Assembly: GCF_000717915.1 (NCBI RefSeq)
Contig: NZ_JOCX01000008.1
Span: 1 to 64,000, forward strand
DNA length: 64,000 nt
Source of the DNA: Streptomyces sp. NRRL S-244
Lineage (GTDB): Bacteria > Actinomycetota > Actinomycetes > Streptomycetales > Streptomycetaceae
Direction of reading: 5' to 3'
This document shows, piece by piece, positions 19,514 through 28,825 of this stretch (position 1 is the stretch's first letter; every line of letters starts with the position of its first letter). Position numbers and translations under genes: made by a program. The notes under the pieces were generated by a model. That model had not been told where the DNA came from, ran no database searches, and saw only the letters and a program-made list of their open reading frames with translations.

Positions 19514-20779
19514 CTAGTTCGGCGGGAGGTTCCATTTCTGGTTGGGGGTGCCGCCGCAGGTCCAGATCTGGAGGCGGGTTCCGTTGGCGGCGTTGTTGCC
19601 GGTCACGTCGAGGCATTTGTCGGCTTGCGGGTTGACGATGTCGCGGGCCGCCGGCAGGGCCCAGCGTTGTGCGGGGCTGCCGTTGCAGTCGTAGAGCTGG
19701 ACGGGGGTGCCGTCGGCGGTGGCGCCGCCGGTCACGTCGAGGCATTTGCCGAGGGCGCGCAGGGTGCCGTCGGCGGCGAGGGTCCACTGCTGGGCGGGGC
19801 TGCCGTTGCAGTCGTAGAGCTGGACGGGGGTGCCGTTGGCGGGGTTGGCGCCGGCGACGTCGACGCATTTGCCCGCGAGGCCGGTGATCGGGCCGGTGCG
19901 GCCGGCGGGGGTGTCGGAGGTGGTGACCCGTACGTGGTCGACGACGAGCTGCTGGGGGAAGGCGGTGGAGGCGTCGGGGTCGCCGGGCCAGTAGCCGCCG
20001 ACGGCGAGGTTGAGGATCAGGAAGAACGGCTTGTTGAAGGCCCAGGTGCGGCCGCCGAGGTCGGCGGGGGTGCGGCGTTGGTAGACGGCGCCGTCGACGG
20101 ACCAGCTGATGGAGTCGGGGGCCCAGTCGACGGCGAAGGTGTGGAAGGCGTCGGCGAAGGCCTGGCCGCCGGGGAGGGTGTAGGCGGCGCCGATGCCGCC
20201 GGAGCCGGAGTATCCGGGTCCGTGGATCGTTCCGTGGATGGTGGAGGGTTCGAATCCGACGTTCTCCATGACGTCGATCTCGCCGGAGTTCGGCCAGCCG
20301 ACCTGGCCGATGTCGTTGCCGAGCATCCAGAACGCGGGCCACATCCCCTGGCCGCGCGGGACCTTGAGTCTGGTTTCGACGTGTCCGTACGCCTGGGTGA
20401 AGCGGCCGGCGGTGTTGAGCCGGGCGGAGGTGTACTCGCACCGCCCGTACCAGCAGGAGTAGTTGCCGGGGTTCTCGCGGCGGGCGGTGATCACGAGGTG
20501 GCCCTGGCCGTCGAGGGCGGCGTTCCGGTTGCCCGCCGTGTAGTACTGCCGTTCGTGGTTGTTGACGTTGTCGCCGGTCTCGGTCTGCCATTTGCCGGGG
20601 TCGGCGGCGGCTCCGGCCGGCCCGTCGAATTCGTCGGTGAAGGTGGCTGCGGCGGCTGCTGCGGCTGCGGCCGTGGGGGTTTCCGCGGCGCCGGTGGGCG
20701 GGGCCGCGAGGCCGCTCCAGCAGAGCAGGGCGAGGGCGCCGAGCGCGGTGCGGTGGCGCCAGGTGGTGCGCATGACCAT
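19514..20779 (-). CDS. Secreted GH16 beta-glucanase with ricin-type CBM13
   Basis: 421 residues, probably an extracellular endo-beta-1,3-glucanase (laminarinase type). The start is ATG at 20779, with a second at 20773. Signal peptide RHRTALGALALLCWSGLAAPPTGA, then an Ala-rich linker. The catalytic domain (~45-285) carries GEIDVMENVG, the GH16 nucleophile and acid/base motif, and WPAFWMLG. The C-terminus (~295-421) has three ricin B repeats, each with CxDV...VQLYDCNGSPAQQW-like QxW motifs, for polysaccharide binding. It is followed by a terminator and is divergent from the 5'-nucleotidase gene. Confidence 0.93.
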   Translation of the reverse strand: MVMRTTWRHRTALGALALLCWSGLAAPPTGAAETPTAAAAAAAAATFTDEFDGPAGAAADPGKWQTETGDNVNNHERQYYTAGNRNAALDGQGHLVITARRENPGNYSCWYGRCEYTSARLNTAGRFTQAYGHVETRLKVPRGQGMWPAFWMLGNDIGQVGWPNSGEIDVMENVGFEPSTIHGTIHGPGYSGSGGIGAAYTLPGGQAFADAFHTFAVDWAPDSISWSVDGAVYQRRTPADLGGRTWAFNKPFFLILNLAVGGYWPGDPDASTAFPQQLVVDHVRVTTSDTPAGRTGPITGLAGKCVDVAGANPANGTPVQLYDCNGSPAQQWTLAADGTLRALGKCLDVTGGATADGTPVQLYDCNGSPAQRWALPAARDIVNPQADKCLDVTGNNAANGTRLQIWTCGGTPNQKWNLPPN

Positions 20780-20953
20780 GACATCACATCACTTCAGGGT
20801 GGGGGGATTCACCTCAACTGCCTTAGTTCAATGCTTGATTCAAGGCTCATGACAGTTCCGCGTCAAGACATCCGCACCCGGCAGGGGTGTTGCTCCCCAT
20901 GGCCCATCGGTCAGAATCTACGCGCGTTGTTCACGCTGATCAGGGGAGATGGC

Positions 20954-22762
20954 ATGGCGTTCGACCGTAGGACGTTTCTGGGTACTTCTGCCGCCACGGG
21001 TGCGGCCGTCGCGCTGACGGGGGCCGCCGGTACTCCGGCCGCCGCGGCCGAGGCAACCGCGGCCGAGGCGACCGCCCGGCAGCGGACGTACTCGTTCACG
21101 GTGATGGGTACGACCGACCTGCACGGAAACGTTTTCAACTGGGACTACTTCACCGACAAGGAGTTCGACGACAAGGCGCACAACGACGTCGGCCTCGCGA
21201 AGATCTCGACGCTCGTGAACCAGGTGCGGGCGCAGAAGGGGCGCCGCAACACCCTGCTGATCGACGCCGGCGACACGATCCAGGGCACGCAGCTGTCGTA
21301 CTACTACGCGAAGGTGGACCCGATCACCGCCCGGCGCGGGCCGGTCCACCCGATGGCGCAGGCGATGAACGCGATCGGCTACGACGCGGCGGCGCTCGGG
21401 AACCACGAGTTCAACTACGGCATTCCGGTGCTCCGCAAGTTCGAGGAGCAGTGCGACTTCCCGCTGCTGGGGGCGAACGCGCTGGACGCGAAGACGCTGC
21501 GCCCGGCGTTCCCGCCGTACAGCATGCACCGGCTGCGGACCCCGCACGGGCGGGACGTGAAGGTGGCGGTGCTGGGGCTGACGAACCCGGGCATCGCGAT
21601 ATGGGACAAGGCCAACGTGCAGGGGAAGATGACCTTCCCGGGCCTGGAGGAGCAGGCGGCGAAGTACGTGCCCAAGCTCCGCTCGATGGGCGCGGACGTG
21701 GTGATCGTGTCCGCGCACTCCGGTTCGAGCGGCACGTCCTCGTACGGCGACCAGCTGCCGTACGTCGAGAACGCGGCGGGTCTGGTGGCCGAGCAGGTGC
21801 CGGGGATCGACGCGATCCTGGTGGGGCACGCGCACACGGAGATCCCGGAGTACCGGGTGAAGAACAAGGCGACCGGCAAGGACGTGGTCCTGTCGGAGCC
21901 GCTGAAGTGGGGGCAGCGCCTGACGCTGTTCGACTTCGAGCTGACCTGGTCGAAGGGCTGCTGGTCGGTGGCGAAGGTGTCGGCGCAGGTGCTGAACTCC
22001 AATACGGCCGCCGAGGACCCGAAGATCACCCGGCTGCTGTCGGACGAGCACCGCAAGGTCGTGGCGTACGTGAACCAGGTGATCGGTACGTCGACGCAGG
22101 CGATGTCCTCGGCGGACGGGCCGGTCAAGGACGTCGCGATCATCGATCTGATCAGCCACGTGCAGGCGGAGACGGTCAAGGGTGCGCTGGCCGGTACGGA
22201 GTGGGCGGCGCTGCCGGTGCTGTCGCAGGCGTCGTGCTTCTCCCGGACCGCGGCGATCCCGGCCGGGCAGGTGACGATCAAGGACGCGGCGGGTCTGTAC
22301 CCGTTCGAGAACACCCTTGAGGCGCGCCTGCTGACGGGTGCGCAGCTGAAGGACTACCTGGAGTTCTCGGCGCGGTACTACGTGCAGACGGCCGCGGGCG
22401 CCCCGGTGGACCCGGCGAAGCTGACGAACGCCGGGAACATCCCGGACTACAACTACGACGCCGTGTACGGGCTGGCGTACGACATCGACGTCGCGCAGCC
22501 GGCGGGTTCGCGGATCTCGGGGCTGTCCTTCCAGGGGAGGGCGGTGGATCCGGCGGAGAAGTTCGTGCTGGCGGTGAACAACTACCGGGCGGCGGGTGGC
22601 GGGAACTTCCCGCACGTGCCGCAGGCCAAGCAGCTGTGGGCGAATTCGGAGGAGATCCGCAACACGATCATCCAGTGGGTGAAGGCGAAGGGCACCATCG
22701 ACCCGGCGCAGTTCGCGTCCGTGGACTGGCGGCTGACCCGCGCCGGGGTTCCGGTGTTCTAG
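20954..22762 (+). CDS. Tat-exported bifunctional metallophosphatase/5'-nucleotidase
   Basis: 602 residues; hydrolyses nucleotides or 2',3'-cyclic nucleotides outside the cell. The start is ATG at 20954 with AGGGGAG 5 bases before. The twin-arginine signal is FDRRTFLGTSAATGAAVALTG. The calcineurin-like phosphatase domain has the five metal motifs TDLHGNV, DAGDTIQGT, GNHEFNYG, SAHSG and GHAHTEIP. The 5'-nucleotidase C-terminal domain has FPFENTL-like LYPFENTLEAR and NNYRAAGGGNFP. Metal loading before export fits the Tat route. It is convergent with the DesB-like gene, 24 bases apart. Confidence 0.94.
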   Translation: MAFDRRTFLGTSAATGAAVALTGAAGTPAAAAEATAAEATARQRTYSFTVMGTTDLHGNVFNWDYFTDKEFDDKAHNDVGLAKISTLVNQVRAQKGRRNTLLIDAGDTIQGTQLSYYYAKVDPITARRGPVHPMAQAMNAIGYDAAALGNHEFNYGIPVLRKFEEQCDFPLLGANALDAKTLRPAFPPYSMHRLRTPHGRDVKVAVLGLTNPGIAIWDKANVQGKMTFPGLEEQAAKYVPKLRSMGADVVIVSAHSGSSGTSSYGDQLPYVENAAGLVAEQVPGIDAILVGHAHTEIPEYRVKNKATGKDVVLSEPLKWGQRLTLFDFELTWSKGCWSVAKVSAQVLNSNTAAEDPKITRLLSDEHRKVVAYVNQVIGTSTQAMSSADGPVKDVAIIDLISHVQAETVKGALAGTEWAALPVLSQASCFSRTAAIPAGQVTIKDAAGLYPFENTLEARLLTGAQLKDYLEFSARYYVQTAAGAPVDPAKLTNAGNIPDYNYDAVYGLAYDIDVAQPAGSRISGLSFQGRAVDPAEKFVLAVNNYRAAGGGNFPHVPQAKQLWANSEEIRNTIIQWVKAKGTIDPAQFASVDWRLTRAGVPVF

Positions 22763-22786
22763 CCGGTCCGACCGGTTTCCGTACGC

Positions 22787-24196
22787 CTACGGGTGTTCGA
22801 CCAGCGGGAGCAGCTCGACCGTGGGAGCGGGCCGGGTGTGCTCCCGCTGTTCGAGGCCGAAGGTGGTGAAGGCCGTGCGGGCGGGCTGCGGGTAGGGCTC
22901 CTTGCCGGTGAGGGTGTTCAGGATGGCGGCGCTGCGCCAGGCGGCGAGTCCGAGGTCGGGGGCTCCGACGCCGTGGCTGTGGCGTTCGCCGTTCTGGACG
23001 AAGATGCTGCCGGTGACGCTGGGGTCGAGGATCATCCGGTGGTGTTCGTCGATCCGGGGCCGGCCCGAGGAGTCCTTGCGCAGGTACGGGTCGAGGCCGG
23101 CGAGGAGGCCGGTGAGCGGGCGCTCGCGGTAGCCGGTGGCGAGGACGACCGCGTCGGTGGTGAGGCGGGAGCGGGTGCCCTGCTGGGCGTGGTCGAGGTG
23201 GAGTTCGACCTTGGTGGTGGCGACGCGGCCGGCGGTACGGACGCTGACTCCCGGGGTCAGGACCACGTCGGGCCAGCCTCCGTGGAGGGTGCGCCGGTAG
23301 AGCTCCTCGTGGATGGCGGCGATGGTGCCGGCGTCGATGCCCTTGTGGAGCTGCCACTGGGCGGGGACGAGCTGGTCGCGTACGGGCTCGGGCAGGGCGT
23401 GGAAGTAGCGGGTGTAGTCGGGCGTGAAGTGTTCGAGGCCGAGCTTCGAGTACTCCATGGGGGCGAAGGACGGCGTACGGGCGAGCCAGGTGAGGCGTTC
23501 GCGGCCGGCGGGGCGGGTGCGGAGCAGGTCGAGGAAGACCTCGGCTCCGGACTGGCCGGATCCGATCACGGTCACGTGCTCGGCGCCGAGGACGCGCTGG
23601 CGGTTGTCGAGGTACTCGGCGGAGTGGATGACGGGGACGGTCGGCGCCTCGGCGAGCGGGCGCAGCGGTTCGGGGACGTAGGGGGCGGTGCCGATGCCGA
23701 GGGCGAGGTTGCGGGTGTAGGTGCGGCCGAGGGCTTCGGCTTCGCCGCCGGTGTCGAGCTGGGTGTAGTCGACTTCGAAGAGGTCGCGTTCGGGGTTCCA
23801 GCGGACGGCGTCGACCTGGTGGCCGAAGTGGAGTCCGGGCAGGCGCCCGGCGACCCAGCGGCAGTAGGCGTCGTACTCGGCGCGCTGGATGTGGAACTGC
23901 TCGGCGAAGTAGAAGGGGAAGAGCCGTTCCTTGTGCTTGAGGTAGTTGAGGAAGGTCCAGGGGCTGGAGGGGTCGGCGAGGGTGACGAGGTCGGCGAGGA
24001 AGGGGACTTGGAGGGTGGTCCCGTCGATGAGCAGCCCGGGGTGCCAGCGGAAGTCGTGGCGCTGGTCGTAGAAGGCGGTGGCGAGTTCGCCGACTCCTTG
24101 GCCGGGGAGGCCGTGGGCGAGGGCGGCGAGGGACAGGTTGGAGGGGCCGACGCCGATTCCGACGAGGTCGTGGGGTGCGTCGAGCTGGGCGGTCAT
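22787..24196 (-). CDS. SidA/IucD-type N-hydroxylating monooxygenase (DesB-like)
   Basis: 469-residue FAD/NADPH N-monooxygenase of the lysine/ornithine/diamine family. Motifs: FAD site GIGVGPSNLSLAAL, FRWHPGLLIDGTTLQVPFLADLV, NADPH site GSGQSGAEVFLDLL and the C-terminal ATGYRER. Family knowledge says it hydroxylates the terminal amine of cadaverine, lysine or a related diamine for hydroxamate siderophores. The start ATG at 24196 overlaps the decarboxylase stop (ATGA), so the pair forms one operon. Acyltransferase and NIS-synthetase partners (DesC/DesD) are absent from this locus. Confidence 0.9.
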   Translation of the reverse strand: MTAQLDAPHDLVGIGVGPSNLSLAALAHGLPGQGVGELATAFYDQRHDFRWHPGLLIDGTTLQVPFLADLVTLADPSSPWTFLNYLKHKERLFPFYFAEQFHIQRAEYDAYCRWVAGRLPGLHFGHQVDAVRWNPERDLFEVDYTQLDTGGEAEALGRTYTRNLALGIGTAPYVPEPLRPLAEAPTVPVIHSAEYLDNRQRVLGAEHVTVIGSGQSGAEVFLDLLRTRPAGRERLTWLARTPSFAPMEYSKLGLEHFTPDYTRYFHALPEPVRDQLVPAQWQLHKGIDAGTIAAIHEELYRRTLHGGWPDVVLTPGVSVRTAGRVATTKVELHLDHAQQGTRSRLTTDAVVLATGYRERPLTGLLAGLDPYLRKDSSGRPRIDEHHRMILDPSVTGSIFVQNGERHSHGVGAPDLGLAAWRSAAILNTLTGKEPYPQPARTAFTTFGLEQREHTRPAPTVELLPLVEHP

Positions 24197-25605
24197 CGGT
24201 GGGTGCTGCCTTCCAGGAGGGTGACGAGGGTGTTGAGGTCCCGTTCGGTGGTGTGGGGGTTGAGCAGGGTGGCTTTGAGCCAGAGGCGGCCGTCGGCGGT
24301 GGCGCGGCCGAGTACGGCGCGGCCGTCGAGGAGGAGGGTGCGGCGCAAGGCGGCGAGGTCGGTGTCGTCGGTGTGGGTGGGGCGGAAGAGGACGGTGCTG
24401 ATGGTGGGGGGTGCGTGGAGTTCGAAGCGGGGGTGCGCGTCGAGGAGCCGGGCGAGCTGGTGGGCGAGTTCGCAGGTGCGGTCGATGAGGTGGGCGAGGC
24501 CGTCGCGGCCGAGCGAGCGCAGGGTGGCGGCGATCTTGAGGGCGTCGGGGCGTCGGGTGGTGCGCAGGGAGCGGCCGAGGAGGTCGGGGAGGCCGGCTTC
24601 GGTGTCGTCGGTGGCGTTGAGGTAGTCGGCCTGGTGGGCGAGGGGGGCCAGCAGGGCGGTGTCGGGGACGGCGAGGAGTCCTGCGGCGACGGGCTGCCAG
24701 CCGAGTTTGTGCAGGTCGATGGTGAGGGAGTGGGCGCGGGCCAGGCCCGCGACGCGGGGGCGGTGGCGCGGGCTGAGGGCGAGGAGGCCGCCGTACGCGG
24801 CGTCGATGTGGAGGTCGGCGCCGTACTGCTCGCACAGGTCGGCGATGGCTTCGAGGGGGTCGATGAGGCCGGCGTCGGTGGTGCCGGCGGTGGCGGTGAC
24901 GAGGACGGGCCCGGGGGTGGCGGCGAGGGCTTCGGCGAGGCGGGCGGGGTCGAGGGTGCCGGTGGGGGTGGGCAGCGCGGTGGCGGGGGGCAGGCCGAGG
25001 AGCCAGGCGGCGCGGGGGACGGAGTGGTGGGCGCTCGCGCCGTGCAGGACGGCCAGGCCCGGTCCGTGGCGTTCGCGGGCGAGGAGCAGGGCGAGCTGGT
25101 TGGCTTCGGTGCCGCCGGTGGTGACGAGGGCGTCGGGGTGCGGGGTGTCGTAGAACTCGGCGGCGAGGGTGCGGGTGAGGAGGGCCTCGATCGCGGAGGC
25201 GGCGGGGGCCTGGTCCCAGGAGTCGAGGGAGGGGTTGAGGGCGCTGGCGGCGAGGTCGGCGGCGGCCGCGACGGCGAGGGGCGGGCCGTGGAGGTGGGCG
25301 GCGCACAGGGGGTCGGCGGGGTCGGCGGCGCCTGCGGCGAGGGTGTGCACGAGGGTCCGCAGCGCCTCGTGGTCGCCGTGGCCCTTTTCGGGGAGTACGT
25401 CGCCCAGCGCGGCGGCGACGCGGGCCGCGAGGGCGTCGGGGCCGCCGGCCGGAATCGGCCCGCCGCGCTCCGCGGCTCCGGTGTGCAGGGCTTCGAGGAC
25501 GGTGTCGAGGAGGGGCCGCAGGGCTTCGGCGCCGAGGCGGCCGCCGGCGAGCGGGTGCGAGGGGGGTGCGGGCGGCGGGTGCGGGGTGCCGGGCGGCGCG
25601 GTCAT
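24193..25605 (-). CDS. PLP-dependent amino acid decarboxylase (DesA-like)
   Basis: 470-residue group II decarboxylase resembling DesA (lysine decarboxylase) and diaminobutyrate decarboxylases. Visible active-site blocks: TTGGTEANQLALLLAR, the PLP-stacking His in ASAHHSVPRAA, the Asp in HIDAAYGGL, and the Schiff-base Lys in TIDLHKLGWQPV. It would supply the diamine for the adjacent monooxygenase. The start is ATG at 25605 after CCGTGAGGACACC. The N-terminal ~25 residues are Pro-rich. The 253 bases upstream contain no recognisable DmdR iron box, which siderophore operons of Streptomyces normally have. Confidence 0.88.
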   Translation of the reverse strand: MTAPPGTPHPPPAPPSHPLAGGRLGAEALRPLLDTVLEALHTGAAERGGPIPAGGPDALAARVAAALGDVLPEKGHGDHEALRTLVHTLAAGAADPADPLCAAHLHGPPLAVAAAADLAASALNPSLDSWDQAPAASAIEALLTRTLAAEFYDTPHPDALVTTGGTEANQLALLLARERHGPGLAVLHGASAHHSVPRAAWLLGLPPATALPTPTGTLDPARLAEALAATPGPVLVTATAGTTDAGLIDPLEAIADLCEQYGADLHIDAAYGGLLALSPRHRPRVAGLARAHSLTIDLHKLGWQPVAAGLLAVPDTALLAPLAHQADYLNATDDTEAGLPDLLGRSLRTTRRPDALKIAATLRSLGRDGLAHLIDRTCELAHQLARLLDAHPRFELHAPPTISTVLFRPTHTDDTDLAALRRTLLLDGRAVLGRATADGRLWLKATLLNPHTTERDLNTLVTLLEGSTHR

Positions 25606-25858
25606 GCGGTGTCCTCACGGGAACGGGTCTGCGGCAGGGGGCCGGCCGTGTCGTGAGGCCGCTTTGGCGGGGCGCTGCTGCGGTGACAGCCTGGGGGCCC
25701 GACGTGTACAACGATCAGACCCGAATGGGGTAACCGCCAGGGTTTGTCCGTTTGTTGTTCTCCGTGTGGCGGCCGGTGGTCCGCCGGTACGCGGCCGGCC
25801 GCCGCTCCCGCCGGTGAGGGCGGGGGCGGCGGCCGGGGAACGCGGCGCGGGAGCGGCG

Positions 25859-28360
25859 TCAGGAGGCGCGGACGCGGAGGGCTCGGGCCAGGTCGTCGAG
25901 CTGGTCGACGAGCTTGCGGTGCAGGGCGGGGACGATGGCGGGGTCGTCGATGCCGGCGTGGCCGGCCCGGAGGTTGTCCTCGTCGACGGCGTGGCCGGGG
26001 AAGGCGTAGCGGCCCGCGGCTTCGGCGATCGCGGGGCCGCGGCGGGCGCCGAGGGCGATGGCGTCGGCGTAGAAGCGCGGGACGTACTCGCGTACGAGCT
26101 CGGCCTGTTCGGGCTGCCAGAAGCCCTGGGCGGTGGCGCTGAAGAGGTAGTTGGAGAGGGAGTCGTCGTGGAAGAGGTGCTCCCAGGCGGCGGCCTTGGC
26201 CTCGGCGGTCGGGAGGGCGGCGCGGCAGCGGGCGGCGCCTTCCTCGCCGGTGGCGCTGGGGTCGGCGGCGAGCGCCGCGTCGATCTCGCGCTCGCCGACG
26301 GCGCCGAGGACGGACAGCCGGGCGAGGATGCGCCAGCGCAGCTCGGGGTCGAGTTCGGGGCCCCCGGGCACGGTGTCGTCCTCGAGCCAGGCGGCGAGGG
26401 TGTCGGGCTGGGTGGCGGCGTCGATGAGGGCGCGTACGGCGGCGAGCCGCAGCCCGGGGTCGGAGCCGTCCTCGGTGCGCCGCAGCAGGGCGCGGGCGAT
26501 GGAGGTGAGGGTGGCGAGGGCTTCGGCGCGGTCCTCGGGGGCGAGGTAGCGGTCGGCGATGTGGTGGCGGGCGAAGGCGAGGACGCCCTGGACGATGGCC
26601 AGGTCGGCCTCGGCGGGCAGGTGGGCGCCGGCGGTGGCCAGGTAGGCGGCGGGTGCGAGTTCGCCGTCGCGGACCATGTCGCGCAGGGAGTTCCAGACGA
26701 CGGCCCGGGTGAGGGGGCCGGGGATGGCGGACAGCTCGCGCAGGGCGGTTTCGACGGAGGTCTCGTCGAGGCGGACCTTGGCGTAGCCGAAGTCGCCGTC
26801 GTTGAGGACGAGGAGGGCCGGGCGGGCGCCGCTGACGGAGACGATCTCGTCGGAGGGGACGTCGATGGTGAGGAGCTCGCGGGGCTCCAGGGTGTTGTCG
26901 GGGTCGCGGTCGTAGAGGCCGACGCCGATGTGGTGGGGGCGGGTGCCCTGCTGGTCGACGGTGAGGGTCCAGCCGCCGTGGCTCTCCTCGATGCGCGGGG
27001 TGAGGGTGTCGATGCCGGTGGTGCGCAGCCAGATGTCGGCCCAGGCGTGGACGTCGCGGTCGGTGTGCGCGGCGAGGGATTCGACGAAGTCGGCGAGTGA
27101 GGCGTTGGCGAACTTGTGGCGGGTGAAGTGGGTGTTGATGCCGGCGAGGAAGTCCTTCTCGCCGAGCCAGGCGACGAGTTGGCGCAGCGCGGAGGCGCCC
27201 TTGGCGTAGGAGATGCCGTCGAAGTTGAGGAGGGCGCTGGCGGTGTCGGGTACGGCGTCGGGGTCGGGGGCGACGGGGTGCGTGGTGGGCCGCTGGTCGG
27301 CGTCGTAGCCCCAGGACTTGCGGTTGACGCCGAATTCGGTCCAGGTGCCGGTGAAGCGGGTGGCTTCGGTGAGGGTCTGGTAGCCCATGTACTCGGCGAA
27401 GGACTCGTTCAGCCAGATGTCGTCCCACCAGCGCAGGGTGACGAGGTCGCCGAACCACATGTGGGCCATCTCGTGGGCGATGACCATGGCGCGGGTCTGG
27501 CGTTCGGTGTCGGTGACGGCGGAGCGGAAGACGAATTCGTCGCGGAAGGTGACGAGGCCCGGGTTCTCCATGGCGCCGGCGTTGAACTCGGGGACGAAGG
27601 CCTGGTCGTAGGAGTCGAAGGGGTAGGGCTCGGAGAACTTCTCGTGGTAGCGGTCGTAGCAGTCGGTGGTGATGGAGAGGATTTCCTCGGCGTCGGCGTC
27701 GAGGTGGGGGGCGAGGGACCGGCGGCAGTGGATGCCGAAGGGGAGTCCGGCGTGCTCGGTGCGGATGCTGTGCCAGGGGCCGGCGGCGACGGCGGCGAGG
27801 TAGGTGGAGATGAGGGGGGTGGGGGCGGACTTCCAGATGCCGGCGCCGTCCGTGTCGCGGTGGCCGACGCGTTCGGTGATGCCGTTGGCGAGGACGGTCC
27901 AGTGGGCGGGGGCGGTGACGGTGAATTCGAAGACGGCCTTGAGGTCGGGCTGGTCGAAGGCCGGGAAGACGCGCTGGATGTCGTCCATGAACATCTGGCT
28001 GTATACGTACGCCTCGCCGTCCGCGGGGTCGGTGAAGCGGTGCAGGCCCTCGCCGGTGCGGGAGTAGCGCATGCGGGCGGCGATGCGCAGTTCGTGGGGG
28101 CCTTCGTCGAGGCCGGTGAGGGGGAGGCGGTTGTCGGCGAGGGCGGCGGGGTCGAGGGGGCTGCCGTCGAGTTCGGCGGAGTGCAGTTCGTCCGGTTTCA
28201 GCTCCACGAAGGTGTCCGCGGCGCTGCGGGCGGTGAAGCGGATGACGGTCGTGGACTCGAAGGTGTCTTCGCCGCGGGTGAGGTCGAGGGTGACGGCGTA
28301 GTGCCGGACGTCGAGGAGCTGGGCTCGGAGCTGCGCTTCGTTGCGCGTCAGTGCGGACAT
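25859..28360 (-). CDS. pepN: Aminopeptidase N, M1 family
   Basis: 833-residue zinc aminopeptidase. The GAMENPG exopeptidase motif precedes HEMAHMWFGD, and the third zinc ligand sits 18 residues on in NESFAEY, the complete M1 signature. The C-terminal ERAP1-like helical domain is present to residue ~830. The start is taken at ATG 28360 (MSALTRNEAQLRAQ); ATG at 28369 adds three residues. No signal peptide is seen, so it is a cytoplasmic peptidase for peptide turnover. It is probably monocistronic, lying 46 bases after the chorismate mutase gene. Confidence 0.95.
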   Translation of the reverse strand: MSALTRNEAQLRAQLLDVRHYAVTLDLTRGEDTFESTTVIRFTARSAADTFVELKPDELHSAELDGSPLDPAALADNRLPLTGLDEGPHELRIAARMRYSRTGEGLHRFTDPADGEAYVYSQMFMDDIQRVFPAFDQPDLKAVFEFTVTAPAHWTVLANGITERVGHRDTDGAGIWKSAPTPLISTYLAAVAAGPWHSIRTEHAGLPFGIHCRRSLAPHLDADAEEILSITTDCYDRYHEKFSEPYPFDSYDQAFVPEFNAGAMENPGLVTFRDEFVFRSAVTDTERQTRAMVIAHEMAHMWFGDLVTLRWWDDIWLNESFAEYMGYQTLTEATRFTGTWTEFGVNRKSWGYDADQRPTTHPVAPDPDAVPDTASALLNFDGISYAKGASALRQLVAWLGEKDFLAGINTHFTRHKFANASLADFVESLAAHTDRDVHAWADIWLRTTGIDTLTPRIEESHGGWTLTVDQQGTRPHHIGVGLYDRDPDNTLEPRELLTIDVPSDEIVSVSGARPALLVLNDGDFGYAKVRLDETSVETALRELSAIPGPLTRAVVWNSLRDMVRDGELAPAAYLATAGAHLPAEADLAIVQGVLAFARHHIADRYLAPEDRAEALATLTSIARALLRRTEDGSDPGLRLAAVRALIDAATQPDTLAAWLEDDTVPGGPELDPELRWRILARLSVLGAVGEREIDAALAADPSATGEEGAARCRAALPTAEAKAAAWEHLFHDDSLSNYLFSATAQGFWQPEQAELVREYVPRFYADAIALGARRGPAIAEAAGRYAFPGHAVDEDNLRAGHAGIDDPAIVPALHRKLVDQLDDLARALRVRAS

Positions 28361-28406
28361 GGGGCCCATGCTGCCCGAAGGCCGGGCCCCGGTCGTCCGC
28401 TCCCCG

Positions 28407-28760
28407 CTACTCTTCGCCCGCGGCGATCGTCTCGTGGTGGCGGATGACCTCGGCGATGATGAAGTTGAGGAGCTTCTCGGCGAACGCGGGGTCGAGTTTG
28501 GCGTTCTCGGCGAGCTGGCGGAGCCGGGCGATCTGGTCGGCCTCGCGGGTCGGGTCGGCCGGGGGCAGCTGGTGCCTGGCCTTGAGGTGGCCGACCTGCT
28601 GGGTGCACTTGAAGCGCTCGGCGAGCATGTGGACCACGGCCGCGTCGATGTTGTCGATGCTGTCGCGCAGGCGGGCCAGTTCGGCGGCGACGGACTCGTC
28701 GATGGCGCCGGGGGTGGCGGTGGCTGCGGTGGCGGCTTCGTCGGGGGCGCTGTTGTTCAT
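28407..28760 (-). CDS. Chorismate mutase, AroQ type
   Basis: 117 residues. The all-helical AroQ pattern is visible: LARLRDSIDNIDAAVVHMLAERFKCTQQVGHLKARHQLPPADPTREADQIARLRQLA, with the conserved Arg, Lys and acidic residues that bind chorismate. It converts chorismate to prephenate for Phe and Tyr. The start is ATG at 28760. The first 20 residues are an Ala/Thr-rich leader without signal character, so it is the cytoplasmic form. It stands alone, without prephenate dehydratase or aminotransferase genes nearby. Confidence 0.92.
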   Translation of the reverse strand: MNNSAPDEAATAATATPGAIDESVAAELARLRDSIDNIDAAVVHMLAERFKCTQQVGHLKARHQLPPADPTREADQIARLRQLAENAKLDPAFAEKLLNFIIAEVIRHHETIAAGEE

Positions 28761-28825
28761 GGTTCCCGAGAATACGTGGCGGACGCGTGTGGTTCCTCGA
28801 CGAGCCGATCCGTGAGACGGACCCC

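Noticed and set aside
18728..20953. 740-codon N-terminal extension of the 5'-nucleotidase frame
   Set aside because: The extension is antisense to the GH16 and SIMPL genes; the Tat signal and ribosome-binding site at 20954 mark the real start.
25606..25858. DmdR/iron-box search upstream of the decarboxylase
   Set aside because: No sequence close to TTAGGTTAGGCTAACCTAA was found on either strand.
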